Assembly (NCBI GenBank): GCA_029582265.1 | Contig: CM055837.1 | Coordinates: 15,846,369-15,910,368, forward strand | Reading direction: 5' to 3' | DNA length: 64,000 bases | Source of the DNA: Zoroaster sp. YZ-2022 | Taxonomy: Eukaryota; Echinodermata; Asteroidea; Forcipulatida; Zoroasteridae | Shown: piece by piece, positions 45,079-57,000 of the stretch | Layout of the letters: each line of letters starts with the position of its first letter | How positions within the stretch are numbered: the stretch's first letter is position 1 | The notes under the pieces: model-generated | Databases searched by the model: none | What the model was told of the DNA's origin: nothing | What the model saw: the letters and a program-made list of their open reading frames with translations, nothing else | Position numbers and translations under genes: made by a program

Positions 45079-48000
45079 CTGAGAGACAAAAAAATGACGC
45101 AGAGTTAAACGAAGGCTTCCCGGAACAAAAGCTTTCTGTTCAAGAGCACATCATTATTTACTGTAGTAACTGTTTTGAGGGATTGAGGACAGATGTGATT
45201 ATTTGCTTGGTGGATTATGGAGGATATCAGGCTATATTTGACACTGGATGAAAATGGAGGATTGAGGTTACATTGTACATGTTGGTCTGTCCCAAAAATG
45301 ATTCTGGAGGATTGAGGTTATTAGGCATACTTGCCTTTCCATGGTACATGTACATCCATGTTTGTTGTAGTGATTGCAAGGTCAGTGCTTGGGTCAGTGG
45401 ACACTGTTTATTGCTCCATGCATGCAGGAAGGGTCCCTGGCCATGTACATGTATCACAGATTAGTAACACGTGTGCGTACATGTCATTGTGCTTGCTTTA
45501 CTACTGAAGGATTTTGGAGGATTCAGGTTAAAGGTTTGACAGTGTTTGATTTTTAAGTGCACTAGATATACCTTGGCAAGTATATCAACAATATGACTGA
45601 TTTTGACCCTTGTAGTAGGAGGGTTAATGCTCGTTTTTGTACTGATTCAATTTCTTAGGTTTGCTTAACAGTGATACTGGAATGCCAAACAACATTGGTA
45701 TATTCGTGCACGGGTCTAATGTAACCACAGTAAACAACAATCAAGTCATCCACAATAAAACCAAATCTTTTCACAGTTCTAAGGGTTAGTGAACTTTCTT
45801 GGCAAGGAATTTGATATCAGTAAACAGTTTCTGGTCATGTTTACTAAAACCCACCCCAGACCACACTCACCTTGTCGCATCTTTTCTATAGTGTTTTCAT
45901 CTACAAAGCTTCGCAGGGCCCTGGCCGTAGCCAGTCTGACGGCCCCCGATTTGCCAGACAGTCCACCGCCACTCACGCTGCATTCCAGATCAAATCGGTT
46001 CATCATGCCGAGAAAGTGAAACGGGAACATGATTTGCGCTCTGTTTCAAAGAGGAAAATCATTGTTTTTGGTTTACTTTGAAAGCCTAAACATGCCTTAA
46101 AACGAAGCTCCAACATTGGTATTTGGTAATGTATGTTCATTTCTCCAGTGATGCTTAACCCCTTGCGTATGGTTGACGGCTATAGCCGCGGCCGGTGAAT
46201 TCATTGATTTTCCAGCTGCATTTGCCGAGAATTCGCCTTGAATAGAAATCTTCAAGAAGGCTGATAGTTTGGTGAACCATATTGTTCTTGAAATGGAGTG
46301 TTATATAATAGATTGGGCTTTCGAGAGCATTCTGAATACAGCTTTTCATGAGATTTCGGAACACCGGCCTTTCAATTACGCTATGTGGGGACTTCACGTG
46401 CGATGAATAGGGTATGCCCGGTTTAGCTTGCCCGCTTATTGTTTGGTCTATACGCTAGCTGAACAGCAGAGTTGTGCACATGTCCACGGCCGGGTTTGAC
46501 CCGGCGCTCCCCGGCCCCACAGATGTTTCTTGGTTGGTCGCAACCACCTTCACTCGGTAAAAATAATACCGTACGCAAGGGGTTAAAACTCTAACCACCC
46601 AAAATCCTGCAAAATCCTCCAAAGGGCACTTTTTGGCAAACATTCAGCACTATTGCAAACTGGTGCTTTAAAATGGGACAAAATTACTACCTGCAAGGAG
46701 TACAGGCCATAAGTGCTGAATATGAAAGACCAACGAAAAACGCATGGTGCATTTTGAAGATAAGGGCATGTTTCCAAAAGTGCACTGATGGATTTTGGAG
46801 GATTCAGCAACGTTCCTTGCCAGAATACCTAGGGGGTTAGGGTTATGAGAGCCCAGAACACTTTTGATAAAAGGTCATTATGGAAGGTACACCATTGCTA
46901 TTTCAGGTAATGTACGTCCATTTCAAACCTCTAGTTTTCAAGAAATATATCATAAAACTAATCTGTGAAAGATACTGATATGATATTTAGGCTTGAGGTG
47001 AGAGTTATCTGCCTGAATGGCTGCTGTCAAAAAAAAGTTAAGGTACAGGATTTGGAATTAGCTAAGAATAAAAAAACCTCATACTCACCTATCTTGCAAT
47101 AAACTAAAATAATTCAAAAAGCTTCTTCCGTTGACGGTGACCTGACCACTCCCCTGGTCCCAGACAGTAACGTTCGCTATGGCTTCTTTCCGTTTACCAG
47201 TGCCCTTACTGTGACCTCGTCCTGTTTCATCAAATGTAATCTGAAAAGGATAAAAAAACACAAGTATGAGTATGAGTACAGAAAAATGAGTAGAAGTACG
47301 AGTACTCCAACTCTGGACTTGTAGTCGAGTACTTTTTCTTGAATATGAGTACAGACAAATGTACTCGAGTATGAGTACTCCATCTCTATAGTTGTAGTCG
47401 AGTGCTTTTCATGAGTAGGAGTACAGACAAATGTACTCGAGTATGAGTACTCCAACTGTATAGTTGTAGTCGAGTGCTTTTCATGAGTAGGAGTACAGAC
47501 AAATGTACTCGAGTATGAGTACTCCAACTCTATAGTTGTAGTCGAGTGCTTTTCATGAGTAGGAGTACAGACAAATGTACTCGAGTATGAGTACTCCAAC
47601 TCTATAGTTGTAGTCGAGTGCTTTTCATGAGTAGGAGTACAGACAAATGTACTCGAGTATGAGTACTACAACTGTATAGTTGTAGTCGAGTGCTTTCATG
47701 AGTAGGAGTACAGACAAATGTACTCGAAAGTATGAGTACTCCAACTCTATAGTTGTAGTCGAGTGCTTTTCATGAGTAGGAGTACAGACAAATGTACTCA
47801 GTATGAGTACTCCAACTCTATAGTTGTAGTCGAGTGCTTTTCATGAGTAGGAGTACAGACAAATGTACTCGAGTATGAGTACTACAACTCTATAGTTGTA
47901 GTCGAGTGCTTTTCATGAGTAGGAGTACAGACAAATGTACTCGAGTATGAGTACTACAACTGTATAGTTGTAGTCGAGTGCTTTTCATGAGTAGGAGTAC

Positions 48001-51000
48001 AGACAAATGTACTCGAGTGTGAGTACTACAACTCTATAGTTGTAGTCGAGTGCTTTTCATGAGTAGGAGTACAGACAAATGTACTCGAGTGTGAGTACTA
48101 CAACTCTATAGTTGTAGTCGAGTGCTTTTCATGAGTAGGAGTACAGACAAATGTACTCGAGTGTGAGTACTACAACTCTATAGTTGTAGTCAAGTAGTGT
48201 TTCATGATTACAAGTACATCAAATGTACTCAAGTATGAGTACTCCAACTCTATAGTTGTAGTCAAGTAGTTTTTCACGAGTACGAGTAGTCCAACTCTAT
48301 AGTTGTAGTCGAGTACTTTTTCATGAGTATGAGTACAGATAAATGTACTCTAGTATGAGTACTCTAACTCTGGACTTGTAGTCGAGTACTTTTTCATGAG
48401 TATGAGTACAGATAAATGTACTCGAGTATGAGTACTCCAACTCTGTCTGAGTCACACAAGTTTGGAACGAGGGTTCAACTTACTGGATCTATGACTTCTC
48501 TGCTCAGTACGGCAACCAGTTCACGTCTGTACTTGGTGATGTATTCCTCTGCCTCCTTAGCAAACGGCTGTTGTAGTAATCTTTCTATTAGTGTGATGAA
48601 CTTGATGTACTACAAGAATAGCAATAAACAGGTAAGAACAGGTAAGAACAGCTACAAGAACAGCTACAAGAACAGCTACAAGAACAGCTACAAGAACAGC
48701 AATAAACAGGTAAGAACAGGTAAGAACAGCTACAAGAACAGCTACAAGAATAGCAATAAACAGGTAAGAACAGCTACAAGAACAGCTACAAGAACAGCTA
48801 CAAGAACAGCTACAAGAACAGCTACAAGAACAGCTACAAGAACAGCAATAAACAGACAAGAATGTTGCATTGACTGGGTTCAATGTGAATAGATTTCTCA
48901 TAATGTGACTGGCTCTGGCAAAACCCTAAAATTGGACCCAAGTGACCTCCCAAATTTATCGTGAAAATTAACAATGTTTCCCAACAGCGCTTCAGGATTT
49001 TTCTTTTTCCATCAAAATCTAGAGAAAATGCTGTATATGGTGACATGAAAACTGGTCCCTCAAACTGGTCCCTCAAACTGGTCCCTCAAACTGGTTGAGA
49101 AGTTTCTGGTTTTGACAGCGGGTCACATATATCTATCAAGTCTAGATGAGTTTGACTTTTTCAGGTGGACAGGACAATTCGCACCGTGCATGAGCTGTTG
49201 AGGGCGCTTGTCGTTAGATCACTGTTGATTGATAGGGCTGTGATTTTGCATTACGTTTGGCATATTTTGCAGTTGATGTACGTATGCGCAGATATCTCCA
49301 GGGATCATTGGCCGGCAGAAGTACGTTACAGTTTATTGCAAGTAGGGCTGTGCGTTTTCGAATAATTTGGTAACCGGATATTTGGATTTTGATATTCAAA
49401 GGCCGCTGATCGTAAATTGCGCCACATGATAAAACGAGCACGCACAATATGGTGGGGCCAAAAAATGTACTAAACATAATGTCGCCCAGACTAGGATGGA
49501 CTTGCTAAGTGGTGACCAAATGTAGATGAGAGGATGATTGGGGGGGGGGGGTAATGATGGAAGTGCCAATATAAAAAAAATAATAATAATTCAACAAAAA
49601 TTAATTTTTTTTTCTTCAGATATTTGAACCATTGACCGAATATTCAAATATTCAGTTATTCGGCACAGCCCTAATTGCAAGATAGGTGAGTAGTAGGTTT
49701 TTTTAAGCTAATATCAACCATTTACCTTAACCCTAACTAACCCAAAACCTCCAAAATTCATACCCTGATTTTGCCTTATTTTTGCTGGATTCAGTACTCC
49801 ACAGTGTAGCCCAGCACTTTTGTTGGATTCACGATTGTGCATAGCCCAGTCATGGACACTTTGCATTTGCCGCTGTACTAATTCCATCCAAGTCCAACAA
49901 TCGGGGTATCTTTATACTCCATGTTGATTTTGGGATGGTTTCTAAATATCATTCAATATTATTAAAATGGTTTTGAATGATAAAGGTACTATGCCAGCAT
50001 GTGTAATGCTTGCCAAACGGTACTGTGTGGTGAATGCATCTAAGCTGTACATGGTACGGTTATCTATACAGCTTATCCACCATTCATAAACAGACAGTTG
50101 TCAAATGGTACTGTGTGGTGAATGCATCTAAACTGTACACGGTACTGTTATCTACACAGCTAATCCACCATTCATAAACAGACAGTTGCCAAATGGTACT
50201 GTGTGGTGAATGCATCTAAACTGTTAACGGTACTGTTATCTACACAGCTAATCCACCATTCATAAACAGACAGTTGCCAAATGGTACTGTGTGGTGAATG
50301 CATCTAAACTGTACACGGTACTGTTATCTACACAGCTAATCCACCATTCATAAACAGACAGTTGCCAAATGGTACTGTGTGGTGAATGCATCTAAACTGT
50401 ACATGGTACTGTTATCTACACAGCTAATCCACCATTCATAAACAGACAGTTGTCAAATGGTACTGTGTGGTGAATGCATCTAAACTGTACACGGTACTGT
50501 TATCTACACAGCTAATCCACCATTCATAAACAGACAGTTGTCAAATGGTACTGTGTGGTGAATGCATCTAAACTGTACACGGTACTGTTATCTACACAGC
50601 TTATCCACCATTCATAAACAGACAGTTGTCAAATGGTACTGTGTGGTGAATGCATCTAAACTGTACACGGTACTGTTATCTACACAGCTAATCCACCATT
50701 CATAAACAGATTGTTGTCTAGTTTTTAATGGTATGAGGGTTAATGTACATGACGGTTTCAATAGACTTGTGTATATGGAAAACAAGATGGCCGCTCTACT
50801 TACATCAGTATCTGAGATCTCCTCGATAATCATTTGTTCCACAGCCTTCTTGTCCTTCCACTCGCTTCGTCCGAGCTCCCTACATAATGAGACATATCCC
50901 AAGGGATAGGTACAACATTGGTAATGTTGGCAAAACTGCTTCTATGAGTATGCTTACTCTCTTTGAATCAAGACATACATTGAAGGGAAGGTACAACATT

Positions 51001-54000
51001 GGTAATGTTGGTAAAACTGCTTCTATGAGTATGCTTACTCTCTTTGAATCAAGATATACATTGAAGGGAAGGTACAACATTGGTAATGTTGATAAAACTG
51101 CTTCTATGAGTATGCTTACTCTCTTTGAATCAAGATATACATTAAAGGGAAGGTACAACATTGGTAATGTTGGCCAAACTGCTTCTCTGAGTATGCTTAC
51201 TCTCTTTGAATCAAGATATACATTGAAGGGAAGGTACAACATTGGTAATGTTGGCCAAACTGCTTCTATGAGTATGCTTACTCTCTTTGAATCAAGATAT
51301 ACATTGAAGGGAAGGTACAACATTGGTAATGTTGGCAAAACTGCTTCTATGAGTACATGTGTATGCTTACTCTCTTTGAATCAAGATATACATTGAAGGG
51401 AAGGTACAACATTGGTAATGTTGGCAAAACTGCTTCTATGAGTATGCTTACTCTTTGAATCAAGATATACATTGAAGGGAAGGTACAACATTGGTAATGT
51501 TGGCAAAACTGCTTCTATGAGTATGCTTACTCTCTTTGAATCAAGATATACATTGAAGGGAAGGTACAACATTGATAATGTTGGCAAAACTGCTTCTATG
51601 AGTATGCTTACTCTCTTTGAATCAAGATATACATTGAAGGGAAGGTACAACATTGGTAATGTTGGCAAAACTGCTTCTATGAGTATGCTTACTCTCTTTG
51701 AATCAAGATATACATTGAAGGGAAGGTACAACATTGGTAATGTTGGCAAAACTGCTTCTATGAGTACATGTGTATGCTTACTCTCTTTGAATCAAGATAT
51801 ACATTGAAGGGAAGGTACAACATTGGTAATGTTGGCCAAACTGCTTCTATGAGTATGCTTACTCTCTTTGAATCAAGATATACATTGAAGTGAAGGTACA
51901 ACATTGGTAATGTTGGCAAAACTGCTTCTATGAGTATGCTTACTGTCTTTGAATCAAGATATACATTGAAGGGAAGGTACAACATTGGTAATGTTGGCAA
52001 AACTGCTTCTATGAGTATGCTTACTCTCTTTGAATCAAGATATACATTGAAGGGAAGGTACAACATTGGTAATGTTGGCAAAACTGCTTCTATGAGTATG
52101 CTTACTCTCTTTGAATCAAGATATACATTGAAGGGAAGGTACAACATTGGTAATGTTGGCAAAACTGCTTCTATGAGTATGCTTACTCTCTTTGAATCAA
52201 GATATACATTGAAGGGAAGGTACAACATTGGTAATGTTGGCAAACAACTTCTATGAGTATGCTTACTGTCTTTGAATCAAGATATACATTGAAGGGAAGG
52301 TACAACATTGGTAATGTTGGCAAAACTGCTTCTATGAGTATGCTTACTCTCTTTGAATCAAGATATACATTGAAGGGAAGGTACAACATTGGTAATGTTG
52401 GCAAAACTGCTTCTATGAGTATGCTTACTCTCTTTGAATCAAGATATACATTGAAGGGAAGGTACAACATTGATAATGTTGGCAAAACTGCTTCTATGAG
52501 TATGCTTACTCTCTTTGAATCAAGATATACATTGAAGGGAAGGTACAACATTGGTAATGTTGGCAAAACTGCTTCTATGAGTACATGTGTATGCTTACTC
52601 TCTTTGAATCAAGATATACATTGAAGGGAAGGTACAACATTGGTAATGTTGGCAAAACTGCTTCTATGAGTACATGTGTATGCTTACTCTCTTTGAATCA
52701 AGATATACATTGAAGGGAAGGTACAACATTGGTAATGTTGGCAAAACTGCTTCTATGAGTATGCTTACTGTCTTTGAATCAAGATATACATTGAAGGGAA
52801 GGTACAACATTGGTAATGTTGGCAAAACTGCTTCTATGAGTATGCTTACTCTCTTTGAATCAAGATGTACATTAACCCTAACTCCCTAGGCCCATTTGCT
52901 TGTAACACATAACCTGAATCCCCCAAAATCCTTCAGTAGTAAAGCAAGCACATGACATGTATGCACACATGTGTTTCTAATCTGTGATACATGTACATGG
53001 CCAGGGACCCTCCCTGCATGCATGGAGCAATAAACAGTGTCCACTGACCTAAGCACTGACCTTGCAATCACTACAACAAACATGGATGTACATGTACCAT
53101 GGAAAGGCAAGTATGCCTAATAACCTCAATCCTCCTAAATCCTTCACTTTAGCAAAGAGCATGTAGCATGTTACAGGTTAAAGGGAAGGTACAACATTGT
53201 TAGTGTTGCACAACTTGCATTTTGTTGCATCTTGTTGCATTGAGCATGGTTAGGGTTAAAGAACTGTGCGAGCTCATAAATGTATTGACTTTTATTAGAT
53301 ACTTACAATGGCTCTGTAGTTGGTTGAAGTATTCCTTTCTTGTAACAATTATCCTCAACAGCAATCATCCTTTGAAGCTCAGCATATGTCTCCTATAAAA
53401 AATTAATAAAATTTTAAAAATTTATAAAATAAATTTAAAAAAATAAGGCAGATTGTGTTAGGGAAGGCACAACATTATTAATTAACTGATCACAAAATTA
53501 CTGAATAATTATCCAAAACCTAACTTAACCAGTTGACGTCGGGAATATTTATTTTTTTCCGGTCCCCGTGCGGGTTTAATTTCAGTGAAAAATCTGAAAA
53601 AATTTCTAGCCATTAATAATTTTTTTTGTCAATGAAACTAAGTCCGGACACCCAAATAAACACCTTTACTCATTGACATTTCGAGAATTAAATGGCTAGT
53701 TTTTTAATTACGGTTGTGTTTGTTCAGCACAATTAGACCGTTGGCAAGCTCCGATGCAACGGCCTATTAGCGACCAGCGCCCGGTCGAAAAGACGGCATA
53801 CCCAGAGAGAGATCGAAGGCCTCGTAAACAATGGATATAAATCCGTCTTTACAAATTCTTGGCTGGTACGTCAAAGGAACAGGTCTTGGATAAAGGGATT
53901 ACGCAAAAATCAACAAAAAGAGTGAACTCGTTCAGTGTTTGCGGTGCATTTTGTCCGGGGCCACCGAACCGTGACCCAATGGACTCCGAGAAACGATTGC

Positions 54001-57000
54001 GTGTATACAAGTCAGCCGCCATGACGGCACGCCACGTGTGGCGTGTTGACAAGTCTCCCGGTATTACACACACAAAAATCGGAATGCGTGTTTAGACGCT
54101 CTCCGATCCGCTGTACAAAAAAAAATTGCGTGTATACACGGCATCCGAAGCAAACTGGTTAACCTGGGTCATTTATGCAACAGCAACTGTAATGTGACCT
54201 TATCATGTGGGGGTATTACGGCAGTCACTTAGTTAATCCCAAAAATAACACTCTAATTCCATGCCCTGTTGATTGTGACGATATTGTCTCTTTAACTGGA
54301 CAGCCACACAAACTAGAATAGATCGTCGGCAAATGACACAATGTGCATCAATTTTCAACCAAAAAGCATCAATAAACTTCCCACATTGATTGTTCAACCC
54401 TCCTACACATGGAGGCCACTCCGATCCACTAAATTTTCAATATGTTCTTCACCAACCTCAATCCTCCATTTTCATTCAGTGTCAAATATAGCCTGATAAC
54501 CTCAATCCTCCATAATCCACCAAGCAAATAATCACATCTGCCCTCAACCCCTCAAAACAGTTACTACGGTAAATAATGATGTGCTCTTGAACAGAAAGCT
54601 TTTGTTCCGGGAAGCCTTCGTTTAACTCTGCGTCATTTTTTTGTCTCTCAGCCGGTCTTCTGACCCAGGATCCTCGTGTCAAGGAGAGGAAAAAGCCAGG
54701 GCAGAAAAGAGCAAGGAAAAAGTTTACTTGGAAAAAGAGATAATTGCAGTCAGCTGAAGAGCCGTCTTGAAAACAAATTAGTATTCTTTTGTAAAATCAC
54801 TCAAAGTTAAGATACATAAGTAATGACCAGGCATGCAACTTTTCAGCTGATCAGCTGATTTCCTCTTTTTTCTTTAACCCTCCTACACATGGAGGCCACT
54901 CCGATCCACAAAATTCTGCTCTTGAGCAACCTTCAGTACATACATGTACAAGCCTGCTGTCCTTTCCAAGTAATCTTACAAAATCAACTGTGTGCCACCC
55001 AAGGCCACTGTAAATGTTTGAACATATTAGTATGGCCTGCAATGTATCAATGGGAGACCACTTTACCCTGTAATCTCAGTGGTGTGACAGTGCACAGAAG
55101 GGTAACCATAGGAGGCCACTGGCAACAGCTAATGGCTTGGAGTGGCCTGAATGGGTTGTTTCAAAAATTGTACTGATTGTAGGAGGGTTAACCAGTTCGC
55201 ATCGGGAATATAAAGGTTTTTCTGGGCCCCTGTGCGGGTTTCTTTTCCCCACACAAACACATTAATGGAAGCTTCCACAGCGCGTGGCCACGTCTACCGA
55301 GCATGTCACTGTACGCTCGGCTCATTGCCACGTCAACCGAGCATGCATACAAATATTCCGAAGATTCCTATGGCATGTTTGGACGCTCTCCGATCCGCGG
55401 TGCAAACATTTTTTTCGTGTATACACGGCCTCCGACACGAACTGGTTAAAAACCAATGCGGCAAAAAAGAAAGTATAGAACAAAATGGGCTTTCGGTTAG
55501 CCGGTTAACAAATTTCTAAACGGTTAGTACAGTTTCGGTCGGTTAACCGTCCCAAAACTAATATTCAGTAATTCAGTAATTGTGTTATTACTAAAGGTGT
55601 ACACTCTCTTTTTATACCACTGAGATACTCACATGCATAAGGTTGTAGTAATTTGGCTTTCCTGTGTAGAACAGAGCATCAAATGGACGTCCGTCTGACG
55701 CAAACTGAGCTGCCTTCTGTGGGGGGTAGATCTCCGTCGGGGGTAGCATGAGGGGTCGAGCTTTCTTCTCAAAGATGCCGGACGGGAAAAGATACCGGAT
55801 GGCTCTCTATAATTGGAACAAATATTTTACAATTTTCCTAAAAATGTTATTTTATAATCCTTAGGTAGCATCTGAAAACTCGGAATGTTTGGAACACAGT
55901 GCATTCCCGAAGGATGAATCAATGTTCTCACTGGGATCATCAGCTGTTTGTAAGGATAGTTTGTAAGTTCTTAGCCCTAACCTTCCCAAATCCTCCAAAA
56001 TCCTCTTTGCTAAAGTGAAGGATTGAGGTTACATGCTACATGCTCTTTGCTGAAGTGAAGGATTTTGAAGAATTGAGGTTATTAGGCATACTTGCCTTTC
56101 CATGGTACATGTACATCCATGTTTGTTGTAGTGATTGCAAGGTCAATGGACACTGTTTATTGCTCCATGCATGCAGGGAGGGTCCCTGGCCATGTACATG
56201 TATCACAGATTAGAAACACATGTGTGTATACATGTCATGTGCTTGTTTTACTACTGAAGGATTTTGGAGGATTCAGGTTATGTGTAAGCAAATGGGCCTA
56301 GGGAGTTAGGAAGGATTCAGGTTACATGTATGTGTAAGCAAATGGGCCTAGGGAGTTAGGGAGGATTCAGGTTATGTGTAAGCAAATGGGCCTAGGGAGT
56401 TAGGAAGGATTCAGGTTATGTGTAAGCAAATGGGCCTAGGGAGTTAGGAAGGATTCAGGTTATGTGTAAGCAAATGGGCCTAGGGAGTTAGGAAGGATTC
56501 AGGTTATGTGTAAGCAAATGGGCCTAGGGAGTTAGGGAGGATTCAGGTTATGTGTAAGCAAATGGGCCTAGGGAGTTAGGAAGGATTCAGGTTATGTGTA
56601 AGCAAATGGGCCTAGGGAGTTAGGAAGGATTCAGGTTATGTGTAAGCAAATGGGCCTAGGGAGTTAGGAAGGATTCAGGTTATGTGTAAGCAAATGGGCC
56701 TAGGGAGTTAGGAAGGATTCAGGTTATGTGTAAGCAAATGGGCCTAGGGAGTTAGGGAGGATTCAGGTTATGTGTAAGCAAATGGGCCTAGGGAGTTAGG
56801 AAGGATTCAGGTTATGTGTAAGCAAATGGGCCTAGGGAGTTAGGAAGGATTCAGGTTATGTGTGAGCAAATGGGTCTAGGGAGTTAGGAAGGATTCAGGT
56901 TATGTGTAAGCAAATGGGCCTAGGGAGTTAGGAAGGATTCAGGTTATGTGTAAGCAAATGGGCCTAGGGAGTTAGGAAGGATTCAGGTTATGTGTAAGCA

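Larger units (their letters stand above)
44536..45269. repeat. Inverted duplication, copy A (functional MRPS9 end)
   Basis: This segment pairs in inverted orientation with 54454-55191 along its whole length, differing at scattered bases plus a small indel near 45229. It comprises a TTAA element (44536-44853), the MRPS9 3' UTR and last exon, and part of the preceding intron. Confidence 0.92.
54454..55191. repeat. Inverted duplication, copy B (inside MRPS9 intron)
   Basis: Reverse complement of 44536-45269, lying about 9.2 kb away in the same transcription unit. Its right edge is exactly the end of a TTAA element (GGAGGGTTAA). That TTAA is shared with the CCAGTTCG-type element at 55188. Confidence 0.92.

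Noticed and set aside
48416..48892. 158-residue plus-strand frame rich in KNSY/TRT repeats
   Set aside because: It overlaps a real minus-strand MRPS9 exon and the 12-bp array; no independent coding support.
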